Source of the DNA: Prevotella sp. P6B1
GTDB taxonomy: Bacteria; Bacteroidota; Bacteroidia; Bacteroidales; Bacteroidaceae
Direction of reading: 5' to 3'
Length of the DNA: 64,000 bases
NCBI RefSeq assembly: GCF_000702825.1
Contig: NZ_JNKF01000012.1
Location: 372,001-436,000, forward strand
This document shows positions 1-8,218 of the stretch, piece after piece. Positions within the stretch are counted from its first letter, which is position 1. The number at the start of each line of letters is the position of its first letter. Made by a program: the position numbers and the translations under genes. The notes below the pieces were generated by a model. The model had not been told where the DNA came from. It saw only the letters and a program-made list of their open reading frames with translations, and searched no databases.

Positions 1-1
1 G

Positions 2-1066
2 GCAGATGATATCCACACCGTGCGCAAACAGCATCTGTCGTTCGACAACTATCTCTACGCAGCCTATGAAGCATTTGCTGCCATCATCATGAACGACAGT
101 CAACTGAAACAGGTGGCCATTGAGGACTTTCGTTATGCAGATGAACAGTTCCAGCGTAAAGGCATTGACACCTTTAATATCATGATGGAACACAACTACA
201 ACACTTCGAAAGCCACATGGATGGCGGCAGCATCATGGTCGGCATCGATGCTATACAGACTAACAGGTGAGACAGTATACGCAGAAAAAGCAGCACGTTA
301 CATCCAATACACATTGGACTGCCAGGAACAGACAGGCCACTACACAGGTTACTTCTATCGCGACAAAACAAGAAAAGCTATCGTACACTATATCCATCAG
401 TCACGAGAGCAGTTACCCATACAGGCTCTTGTTGCTCTTTGCGAGGATCAGCCCACTCATACCGACTTTGGCCGATGGAAAAAAGCCATAACGCTTTACG
501 GACAATATCTAAAACACACAGCAACGGTGACACAGCCCTATGGAATGGCTCCCAGTGGTATCTACCAAAAAGAAGAATATTCAGACCATGACGGCTTTGA
601 CCGTCTGCACCTTTGGGCACCAAAGAATGCTCAACAACGTTTCAACTTCCAGTTGCAAGAAGGCATCAAAGTGGACGACAGTCATTTCATCCGCAGATTT
701 CCCATCTGGTTCAGTATCTTTAATGGCAACGAGGCCATTATACTCTCTACAGGCAAGGCAGCAGCTCTCTGCGGGAAATACCTAAACGACAAAGCCCTAT
801 TTGATATTGCCCGTGAGCAACTCTATTGGACAGTGGGCAAGAACCCTTTCTGTCAATCGCTCATCTATGGAGAAGGCCATCGTTATCCCCGACAGGACAG
901 TTTCTCATCAGGCGAATTAGTGGGTGAGATGCCTGTTGGAATACGCTCTATAGGAGATCACGACGTTCCCTATTTCCCAATGACAAATAATGCCTGCTAC
1001 AAGGAGGTATGGCTGACATCGGCAGGCAAGTGGTTATCTCTTATTGCAGACTTTTTGACCCCATGA
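2..1066 (+). CDS. GH9 family glycoside hydrolase, C-terminal part (5' truncated by window edge)
   Basis: The reading frame is already open at the first bases, so this is the 3' part of a longer gene; the GTG at 20 is probably internal. The visible ~354 residues look like the (alpha/alpha)6-barrel catalytic domain of glycoside hydrolase family 9. The C-terminal YWTVGKNPFCQSLIYGEGHR segment is the GH9 signature region, and NACYKEVWLTSAGKW carries the expected late catalytic Glu. GH9 enzymes are inverting cellulases or glucanases, but the family also contains exo-beta-D-glucosaminidases. The downstream amino-sugar kinase, deaminase and GH18 genes make a role on chito-oligosaccharides plausible, though this is inference. 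The stop codon overlaps the start of the next gene (ATGA), indicating translational coupling. Confidence 0.75.
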   Translation, partial: ADDIHTVRKQHLSFDNYLYAAYEAFAAIIMNDSQLKQVAIEDFRYADEQFQRKGIDTFNIMMEHNYNTSKATWMAAASWSASMLYRLTGETVYAEKAARYIQYTLDCQEQTGHYTGYFYRDKTRKAIVHYIHQSREQLPIQALVALCEDQPTHTDFGRWKKAITLYGQYLKHTATVTQPYGMAPSGIYQKEEYSDHDGFDRLHLWAPKNAQQRFNFQLQEGIKVDDSHFIRRFPIWFSIFNGNEAIILSTGKAAALCGKYLNDKALFDIAREQLYWTVGKNPFCQSLIYGEGHRYPRQDSFSSGELVGEMPVGIRSIGDHDVPYFPMTNNACYKEVWLTSAGKWLSLIADFLTP

Positions 1067-1926
1067 TACTTTGGTTTAGTATATTACTCAACGTCGTGCT
1101 TGTGATAGCCATTGCCAGATTCCATATTAAGAACCGGCAGTTGTTATCCATTGTACCTATGACGGCAGAGGCTGTTAAGGAGATACCTTCCAACACCAAA
1201 AAAAAGATTCTACTAATTGGAATGGATGAGGAAACGGAGACAGACCTGAAGGCCAACCTACAGATGGATTATGACCTGATCTTTATAAAAAATGGCCAGC
1301 AAGCCATCAGTATGATAGAAGACATTAAAATTGACCTGATCATCTCGGAATATCTGATGCAAGAGATGAGCGGCGACGAACTTTGCCATGCCATCAGGGC
1401 AAACACTGGTACATGCACGATACCAGTGGTATTCTTATCATCATTGTCCCACAGCGCCGATATTGTGTATGGACTGGAGGCTGGTGCCAGAGACTATATC
1501 ACCAAACCTTACGACATCACCATACTGAAGGCAAGAATAGACATAGTACTCAGCGAACATCATGATGGTAACATGCATGCTGATGAGCCGCAGTCTGTAA
1601 ACAATCTACAGGACCTGGAGTTCCTGCAAAGACTGGACAAAGTCATCAGAGTACATCTATCTAACAGCTATTTGCAGATAAATGACATCTGTAAGGAGAT
1701 GGGCATGAGCAGGACAGCTATGTTTAACAAGGTTAAGGCAGTGACAGGACATAGTCCAAACGACTATTTGAGAATATATCGACTCAACGAATCGAAGAGA
1801 CTATTAGAGGCAAAATTGTGGACAATAGCAGAAGTGGCTATCAAAGTGGGATATAATGATCCGAAATATTTTAGTACCTGTTTTAAAAAACAGTTTGGAT
1901 ATTCTCCTAGTAAAATCATCAAATAA
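1063..1926 (+). CDS. Membrane-anchored response-regulator-like protein (degenerate receiver + AraC-type HTH)
   Basis: The start at 1063 overlaps the GH9 stop as ATGA. It gives a 287-residue protein with an N-terminal hydrophobic segment (about residues 2-18), a receiver-like domain (about 45-165) and a C-terminal AraC/XylS helix-turn-helix domain (about 185-287, ending in a typical YNDPKYFSTCFKKQFGYSPS). It resembles the cytoplasmic end of a hybrid two-component system without the periplasmic sensor or histidine kinase. The receiver keeps the KP lysine (YITKPYD), but the usual phospho-acceptor Asp is Glu (DLIISEYLM) and the usual acidic pair after the first strand reads GM. It is therefore probably a pseudo-receiver working without phosphorylation. 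It is likely the local regulator of the surrounding amino-sugar locus; the ligand or partner is unknown. Confidence 0.8.
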   Translation: MILWFSILLNVVLVIAIARFHIKNRQLLSIVPMTAEAVKEIPSNTKKKILLIGMDEETETDLKANLQMDYDLIFIKNGQQAISMIEDIKIDLIISEYLMQEMSGDELCHAIRANTGTCTIPVVFLSSLSHSADIVYGLEAGARDYITKPYDITILKARIDIVLSEHHDGNMHADEPQSVNNLQDLEFLQRLDKVIRVHLSNSYLQINDICKEMGMSRTAMFNKVKAVTGHSPNDYLRIYRLNESKRLLEAKLWTIAEVAIKVGYNDPKYFSTCFKKQFGYSPSKIIK

Positions 1927-1948
1927 TCAATAAAATTATTAGCAAAAT

Positions 1949-2893
1949 ATGGAAACTTATTTGGGCTTAGACTTGGGTGGAACGAAACTCTTAATAGGAG
2001 AAGTTGATAAACAAGGCGTAATTTACAACCACAAGCGTTATGACTCGGGGTATTTCAATCAGCATGTGGCTTTCGACATTATCCGACGTTCTTTGGACGA
2101 CTACATTGAACAGGTAGGATGGTACAAGGAGAAGCCTGTGGCCATGGGTGTAGGACTAATAGGGCGTGTAGATTATGAGCAGGGCATCTGGCAGCAGATT
2201 GATCCAGACCGCACCTACCCGATGCCACTAGCACAGCAGTTGTCTGAGACGTATGGTATTCCCTGCTTCATCGACAACGACGTAAAGAGTGCCACACGGG
2301 CAGAGATGATATGGGGATATGGAAAGGTATCTGACAATTTCCTGTATATCAATGTAGGTACTGGTATCGCCGCTGGTATGGTCATCAATGGTCAGCAGAT
2401 ACGTGGTAGTCACTTTAATGCAGGCGAAGTGGGACATGTAAAAGTAGGGGTTCCCGTGGGCGTAAAATGTCCCTGTGGACGTATCGACTGTGTGGAGGCT
2501 ATTGCCTCTGGTATGGGATTCGACCGTTGTGCACGTCTGCTTCTGGGGCAATATGACACGTCGCTCCATATTCCATCAGTAAATGGTGAGCGGGTTGCCG
2601 TGAAAGATATCTTTGAGCTTTACGGACAGGATGATCCATTATGCAAGGTTCTGGTAGATAATGCGGCAGAAGCTTTGGCCAACTTGATTATGAACCTTGT
2701 CAGGATGACAGACCCAGACACAGTAGTCTTGGGTGGCGGAGTAGTAGCCGATGGCTTCATGCTGGAGCATATCGAGCATTATCTACATCCTGTTACCATG
2801 CGTTTTGTATCGAACGGCGTTGTACTAACCCAACTCGATCCGCAGTTCGTTGGATTGTTAGGTGCAGCGGCTATTTCCATGAATTCAAAATAA
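1949..2893 (+). CDS. ROK family sugar kinase (glucokinase / amino-sugar kinase type)
   Basis: A 314-residue ROK-family kinase that would phosphorylate a hexose with ATP in the cytoplasm. The N-terminal phosphate-binding motif LGLDLGGTKLLIGEV and the ROK zinc-binding signature KCPCGRIDCVE (residues about 170-180) are clear, as is the DNDVKSA segment carrying the catalytic Asp and the VLGGGV motif near the C-terminus. The length is normal. The gene lies 10 nt upstream of a glucosamine-6-phosphate deaminase, so glucosamine or N-acetylglucosamine is the likely substrate, although ROK kinases cannot be assigned between glucose, GlcNAc and GlcN from sequence alone. It appears co-transcribed with the regulator before it and the transporter after it. 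Confidence 0.85.
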   Translation: METYLGLDLGGTKLLIGEVDKQGVIYNHKRYDSGYFNQHVAFDIIRRSLDDYIEQVGWYKEKPVAMGVGLIGRVDYEQGIWQQIDPDRTYPMPLAQQLSETYGIPCFIDNDVKSATRAEMIWGYGKVSDNFLYINVGTGIAAGMVINGQQIRGSHFNAGEVGHVKVGVPVGVKCPCGRIDCVEAIASGMGFDRCARLLLGQYDTSLHIPSVNGERVAVKDIFELYGQDDPLCKVLVDNAAEALANLIMNLVRMTDPDTVVLGGGVVADGFMLEHIEHYLHPVTMRFVSNGVVLTQLDPQFVGLLGAAAISMNSK

Positions 2894-2903
2894 CTCCGAC
2901 TAT

Positions 2904-3644
2904 ATGTTTAAACTTAGCATTGTTGGTAATGAGGCTGCATTCGATTACACAGCCTCATTGCGTATTATTAATCAGATTATTGAAAAGCCTGAAAGTGTCA
3001 TCGGACTTTCAACAGGCAGGACAACTGGCAATATGCACCGCTTGGTCGTAGAAGCGTATCGCAGAAAACCGTTCGACGTCAGTCGAGTAACCTTCTTCGG
3101 TCTTGACGAAGTGATGAATGTGCCACACACCTATGCCGGTGCCTGTTATACCATGCTCAAAACTGAGATAGTGGATGGTTTGGGTATTGACGATGCTCAT
3201 TTCCTGATGCTACCCACAGAGAGTCATGACTGGGATGCTGATTGTCAGACTTTTGTCAGTCAACTGGAGCAACGTGGTGGCATCGACCTTTTGGTGCTTG
3301 GACTGGGAGAAAACGGCCATTTGGGCTTTAACCAGCCTGGTACGCCTTTCGATAGTGTTGCATGGACGACTCTGATGAATAAGGAACTTGAGGCACGCAT
3401 CAGACAAGAAACACAAACTCCTACTAACAAAACATTAGGTGGAGTGACATTAGGTATCAGGGATATTATGCACGCCCGTAGAATTGTACTTGTAGCTAAA
3501 GGCATCAACAAGGCAGAGATAGCACACCAGATGTTATATGGTCCTGTCACGACAGACGTTCCCGCCTCTATTTTGCAGCTTCATCCTAATTGTGAGTTCC
3601 TTTTGGATGATGCTGCCGCAAAATATGTAAAACCATTATACTGA
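2904..3644 (+). CDS. nagB: Glucosamine-6-phosphate deaminase
   Basis: A 246-residue member of the NagB/RpiA superfamily that converts glucosamine-6-phosphate to fructose-6-phosphate and ammonia. Recognisable parts are the phosphate-binding LSTGRTTGNM, the catalytic-region FFGLDEV and the strongly conserved LGLGENGHLGFNQPG. The length fits the stand-alone enzyme. Many Bacteroides relatives carry this domain fused to a C-terminal PIG-L (LmbE-like) domain; here that second half is encoded separately at 16197. The gene sits between a ROK kinase and an FHS transporter with gaps of 10 and 5 nt, so it is part of a sugar import, phosphorylation and deamination operon. Confidence 0.9.
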   Translation: MFKLSIVGNEAAFDYTASLRIINQIIEKPESVIGLSTGRTTGNMHRLVVEAYRRKPFDVSRVTFFGLDEVMNVPHTYAGACYTMLKTEIVDGLGIDDAHFLMLPTESHDWDADCQTFVSQLEQRGGIDLLVLGLGENGHLGFNQPGTPFDSVAWTTLMNKELEARIRQETQTPTNKTLGGVTLGIRDIMHARRIVLVAKGINKAEIAHQMLYGPVTTDVPASILQLHPNCEFLLDDAAAKYVKPLY

Positions 3645-3649
3645 ATAAT

Positions 3650-4870
3650 ATGACATCCAAGAATCAATCACAGGCCAACTATCTGGGGCCTTTTCTGACC
3701 ATGGTCTTTCTATTCTTGATTGTAGGATTCCTGACCACCGCCAATGGACAGTTCCAAGGGCCGCTCAAAGCTGCGCTCCTTTCTGAAACTGGGAATCTGA
3801 AGAATACTTTAGCCACACTCATCACGTTCTCGTGGTTCCTAGCCTATCCTGTATGTGGCAGTCTGGGCTCAAAATGGATTGTCAACTACGGCTATAAGGG
3901 TACGCTTATCCGCGGACTGTTGGTGATGATTACTGGTCTTCTGCTATTTTTCCTCTCTGCAAAGCTTTCCATGTTTTTCGTCTTCCTGTTAGGATCGTTT
4001 GTTGCAGGTGCGTCGGCAACTATACTCCAAGTGGTAATCAACCCCTACCTCACCGCCTGCAGTGTGAAAGGAACCCAGGCCGTACAACGCCTGGCAATCG
4101 GTGGAACAGCCAACTCCGTAGGAACAACGACAGCTCCTTATTTCGTGTCGGGCATCGTATTTGGCGGACTAGCATTGGAGGATATTCAAGCTTGCCAACT
4201 AATGATACCATTCCTGATGCTGGCAGCTATAGTCCTCCTTATCGTCATAGTGCTACTCCATCTATCACTACCCGACATTGAAGAAACCCATAACAAGGTC
4301 GGTGATAAACTAGAAAAGAGCGTATGGTCGTTCCCTCATCTGGTATACGGAGTCGTTTCAATTTTCTTCTATGTAGGTTGTGAGGTGTGTATTGGCACTA
4401 ACATCAATCTCTATGTTACTGAGGATTTTGGAATGCAGATATCAACTGTGACACTGATGGCAACACTCTACTGGGGCGGTCTGTTGGTGGGGCGTCTGTT
4501 TGGCAGTACACTCTGTTCGATACATCCGCGTACACAATTAACTTTCGCTACTATGATGGCAAGCTTACTAGTAGTATTCGCGATGATTATCAACAACCCC
4601 TGGATATTGGTGACCGTAGGCCTGTTTCATAGCATCATGTGGGGCGCCATATTTACTTTGTCTGTAGCCCAGTTAGGAAAATACACGTCAGCAGCCTCTG
4701 GTGTATTCATGATCGGTGTAGTGGGTGGTGCCATTCTACCACTCATACAAGGTTTTTTAGCAGACTGGATGGGAAACTGGCGCTGGTCGTGGAGCATTGT
4801 CCTTTTTGGAGAGTTAGTCATGCTACTCTATGCACGAGTAGGTTCGCGCGTCCATCAGACTGCAGAATAA
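3650..4870 (+). CDS. FHS-type MFS sugar transporter
   Basis: A 406-residue polytopic membrane protein of the major facilitator superfamily with about 12 hydrophobic segments. It starts with the arrangement usual in fucose/glucose-galactose (FHS) permeases of Bacteroidetes: a short soluble head, then GFLTTANGQFQGPLKAALL. The second half holds GCEVCIGTNINLY and YWGGLLVGRLFG, both typical of the FHS group. It would carry a monosaccharide across the inner membrane by proton symport. The kinase and nagB immediately upstream suggest glucosamine or N-acetylglucosamine (NagP-like role), but the substrate is inferred only. It is the last gene before a terminator-like inverted repeat. Confidence 0.85.
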   Translation: MTSKNQSQANYLGPFLTMVFLFLIVGFLTTANGQFQGPLKAALLSETGNLKNTLATLITFSWFLAYPVCGSLGSKWIVNYGYKGTLIRGLLVMITGLLLFFLSAKLSMFFVFLLGSFVAGASATILQVVINPYLTACSVKGTQAVQRLAIGGTANSVGTTTAPYFVSGIVFGGLALEDIQACQLMIPFLMLAAIVLLIVIVLLHLSLPDIEETHNKVGDKLEKSVWSFPHLVYGVVSIFFYVGCEVCIGTNINLYVTEDFGMQISTVTLMATLYWGGLLVGRLFGSTLCSIHPRTQLTFATMMASLLVVFAMIINNPWILVTVGLFHSIMWGAIFTLSVAQLGKYTSAASGVFMIGVVGGAILPLIQGFLADWMGNWRWSWSIVLFGELVMLLYARVGSRVHQTAE

Positions 4871-4922
4871 ATATTTCAACCATTTACCAAAGGCAGAAAG
4901 ATTAATCTTCGAGGTTTGTAAA

Positions 4923-4974
4923 ATGACATTTATCGTCTAAATGAACTTTTTTAGATGATAAATGTTATTTTTTA
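4923..4974 (+). terminator. Long inverted repeat with T-run after the transporter gene
   Basis: Left arm 4923-4941 and right arm 4950-4968 match at 17 of 19 positions around an 8-nt loop and are followed by six T residues. This would end the operon that starts upstream of the window. The remaining leader up to the SusC gene at 5076 is AT-rich and contains a weak -7-like CAATTTTG at 4999-5006. Confidence 0.6.
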
Positions 4975-5075
4975 AACCTTTTTTTTGTGGATAATCGTCA
5001 ATTTTGCAACCGCAACAATTATAAATACCGAAAACTTATTAACGCTAATGTTATTATTAATTCTTTAAATTACTG

Positions 5076-8000
5076 ATGGGAAAGTTATGCAAACTAAGTC
5101 TCCTCTTGTTGGCTTTGACGCTACGAGGAGTGTGCCTCGCACAAAACATTATCAACGTGCGAGGTTGTGTTACTGACGAGCAGAACGAACCGATTATCGG
5201 AGCCACTGTGCAAATCAAAGACAAATCGAAAGGTACAGTAACCGATGTCGGCGGCAATTACCTCTTGCCAGGAGTTACTAAAGGTACGACCCTGGTATTC
5301 TCGTATGTAGGCTGCAAGTCTGTGGAAATGGAGGCAACATCGAGTCCAATGAATGTTGTCTTAGTAGCAAACAATGAGATGCTGAACGAGCTGGTTGTCA
5401 TCGGCTATGGTCAGCAGCGCAAGGTCACTCTAACAGGTTCTGTATCTAATGTAAGCGGAAAGGAACTTCTGAAGTCGCCAGCAGCCTCTCTTGGAAATGC
5501 TCTCACAGGTAAACTTCCTGGTCTGCAGTCGGTGCAGTACACTGGTGTGCCTGGCGGTGACGACCCAGTCATTCGCATCCGTGGCATTGGTTCTTTCAAT
5601 AGTGCAGAGCCTCTTGTGCTGGTCGATGGCGTAGAGCGCGAATTCAGCCAGATAGATCCCAACGAGGTACAAGACATTTCTATTCTCAAAGATGCTTCTG
5701 CCACAGCCGTTTTCGGTGTGCGCGGGGCCAATGGTGTTATTCTCGTCACGACCCGTCGTGGTGAAATTGGCAAACCCACCATCACTTTGACGGCCTCAGC
5801 TGGACTGCAACAGATTTCCAGATTCCTTGAACCTGCAAACTCCTATGAGTACGCGACAGCATACAATCATGCACAGGAAGTGGAAGGAGTGGCCGAAGAT
5901 GGTTGGAAATTCTCGAAAGAGGCCATCCTGCACTGGAAAGCTATGGATATGTCTACAGTCTATCCAAGCACCAACTGGTTTAAATACCTAATGAACAATC
6001 ATGCCTGGCAAGAGCAATACAATATTAACGTATCAGGCGGTACAGAGCGTGCCCGTTATTTCGTTTCTGCTGGTATGCTCAATCAAAACGGGCTATTCAA
6101 GACTTTCAACCAAGGAGAAGACGCAAACTTCAAATACCGCCGTTATAACTTTCGTGCCAATCTGGATGTCGACCTATCCAAACTGAGCACTATCTCGATT
6201 GGTATCGGCGGACGTGTTGGCCGTCGTAACTCCATCGGTAATGGTGAGTATAATGGTCAGTCGGGCGTCTTTGGCGTTGAAGGTCTTCTCAACAATGGTA
6301 CACCTATGTCAGGCTACGGTCTTGATAACAACGGACGTCGTATTGTCAGCGATCCCGATTTGGTTAGCTCTGTAGGATCTGACGGACTCGGTCTTATCTA
6401 CGAGCATGGTTTTACAACTCAACGACAGAGTGTAGTGAATCTCGACTTGCAATACAAACTCAAGCTCGACTTTATTACCCAAGGTCTTGATTTCCGCATC
6501 AAGGGTTCCTACAACTCTGACTATACGCAACAAAAGGCACGTACCACAGGAGGCGGTATTAACTACAAGGCGACCATTGCTAAGGGCGAATTCAACGAAG
6601 ATGGTTCTCCAAAGATTGTTTATGTCCGTCAGGGCGACTCGTGGCCTCTCGGCTATAGTGAGTCAAAATGGGGTGGAAGAAACTGGTATGCAGAGGCAAG
6701 CCTCAACTATGCCCGCAAGTTTGGAGAGCATAATTTTGGTGGACTCATCCTCTATAATGAATCAAAAAACTACTATCCTGGGGGTGTGTATAATTCTATC
6801 CCTCGTGGCTATGTTGGAATGGTTGGACGTATCACTTACGACTACCAAACCAAGTATATGATAGATCTTAACATGGGTTACAATGGATCAGAGAACTTTG
6901 CCAGAGGAAAGCGCTTTGGTCTATTCCCATCCGCCTCTCTTGGCTGGATAGCCTCTTCCGAGAAATTCTGGGAACCCTTCCGCAGTATTGTATCTTATTT
7001 CAAGATTCGTGGCTCTATCGGAAAAGTAGGTAATGACCAAGGCATTGGCCGTTTTCTTTACCTACCTGGCACATGGCAGTTCTATACAAATAATGGCGGC
7101 GCGTGGTGGACCAACGACCGAACAGGAAACTTTGGTATCAACAACCCTTCATTCATGTCAGGTGCACGTGAGTCTACCAATGGTAATCCCGATGTTACTT
7201 GGGAAACAGCCACTAAACAGAACTATGGCTTCGATATACATTTCTTTGGAGACCGTTTGAGTTTTGGATTAGACTTCTTCTGGGAAGACCGTAAGAACAT
7301 TCTCGTCTCCAACGAGACAACTATTGCCGGAATTTCCGCACTCAAGCCAAGTTCTATTAATTTCGGTCGCGTCAAGAACCATGGTTACGAGATGACCATT
7401 CGCTGGGCCGACAAGATAGGTGAAGTAAGTTATTCTATCGCTCCAACCTTTGCCTTCGCCCGCAACAAGATTGTGGAAATGGCAGAAGTAAAGAAGGAAT
7501 TCCCACATATGTACCAGACAGGCCAGCCTGTAGGCCAGCCTTTCGGCTATGAATTCTTCGAGTTTTATGTACCTGGCCAAACCGAACAACACTACAAGGA
7601 CAAATATGGTGCCGACATGCCAGACCAACAAATCACACTTCGTCCAGGCGACAGTGTATTCGTAGATCTTACGGGCGATGGCAAAGTGGATGCCAACGAT
7701 GTACATGCCATCGGCTATAGCGATATTCCTGAGTACACAGGTAGCGTGAATGCTACAATCAACTGGAAAGGTCTTGACTTTTCTATGACCTGGGTAGGTG
7801 CCACTCACGTCAACCGCCAACTCAGTTCATTCTATACACCCGCCTTTGGTACCGGCAACCAGTCGATGCTTAACAAATGGGTCTACGACAATTCCTGGAC
7901 CGAGAACAATCCAGATGCTATTCTTCCACGTATATCTCTTGAGAAATCGGCACGTGAGCATAATGGCGCCCTTTCGTCGCCATGGATGGTCGATGCATCG

Positions 8001-8207
8001 TATATTCGTTTGAAAAACATGGAGATTGGATATTCGTTCCACATACCCGGTGTTCCCATCAACAGCATCCGCATCTATGCTAACGGCTACAACCTTCTTA
8101 CGTTTACCAGTTTCAAAGCCAATGACCCAGAGGCACAGGCTGGTTATGGCAGCACACGTTATCCCATGACCCGTGTCTATAACTTCGGTATCAACTTTAA
8201 TTTCTAA
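5076..8207 (+). CDS. SusC/RagA-family TonB-dependent outer-membrane transporter
   Basis: A 1043-residue SusC-like porin that imports oligosaccharides across the outer membrane, powered by TonB. It has a signal peptide (residues 1-22), a carboxypeptidase-regulatory-like domain (about 26-100, INVRGCVTDEQNEPIIGAT), a TonB-box-like segment (NELVVIGYGQQRK), a plug domain with LVLVDGVEREF and DASATAVFGVRGANGVILV, and a long beta-barrel ending in an aromatic residue (NFGINFNF). It is followed 11 nt later by its SusD partner. A second SusC/SusD pair follows directly, so the locus may take up two ligand sizes. The ligand is probably a chitin-derived oligosaccharide, judged from the GH18 and nagB neighbours. 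Confidence 0.93.
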   Translation: MGKLCKLSLLLLALTLRGVCLAQNIINVRGCVTDEQNEPIIGATVQIKDKSKGTVTDVGGNYLLPGVTKGTTLVFSYVGCKSVEMEATSSPMNVVLVANNEMLNELVVIGYGQQRKVTLTGSVSNVSGKELLKSPAASLGNALTGKLPGLQSVQYTGVPGGDDPVIRIRGIGSFNSAEPLVLVDGVEREFSQIDPNEVQDISILKDASATAVFGVRGANGVILVTTRRGEIGKPTITLTASAGLQQISRFLEPANSYEYATAYNHAQEVEGVAEDGWKFSKEAILHWKAMDMSTVYPSTNWFKYLMNNHAWQEQYNINVSGGTERARYFVSAGMLNQNGLFKTFNQGEDANFKYRRYNFRANLDVDLSKLSTISIGIGGRVGRRNSIGNGEYNGQSGVFGVEGLLNNGTPMSGYGLDNNGRRIVSDPDLVSSVGSDGLGLIYEHGFTTQRQSVVNLDLQYKLKLDFITQGLDFRIKGSYNSDYTQQKARTTGGGINYKATIAKGEFNEDGSPKIVYVRQGDSWPLGYSESKWGGRNWYAEASLNYARKFGEHNFGGLILYNESKNYYPGGVYNSIPRGYVGMVGRITYDYQTKYMIDLNMGYNGSENFARGKRFGLFPSASLGWIASSEKFWEPFRSIVSYFKIRGSIGKVGNDQGIGRFLYLPGTWQFYTNNGGAWWTNDRTGNFGINNPSFMSGARESTNGNPDVTWETATKQNYGFDIHFFGDRLSFGLDFFWEDRKNILVSNETTIAGISALKPSSINFGRVKNHGYEMTIRWADKIGEVSYSIAPTFAFARNKIVEMAEVKKEFPHMYQTGQPVGQPFGYEFFEFYVPGQTEQHYKDKYGADMPDQQITLRPGDSVFVDLTGDGKVDANDVHAIGYSDIPEYTGSVNATINWKGLDFSMTWVGATHVNRQLSSFYTPAFGTGNQSMLNKWVYDNSWTENNPDAILPRISLEKSAREHNGALSSPWMVDASYIRLKNMEIGYSFHIPGVPINSIRIYANGYNLLTFTSFKANDPEAQAGYGSTRYPMTRVYNFGINFNF

Positions 8208-8218
8208 CATTCAAGACA

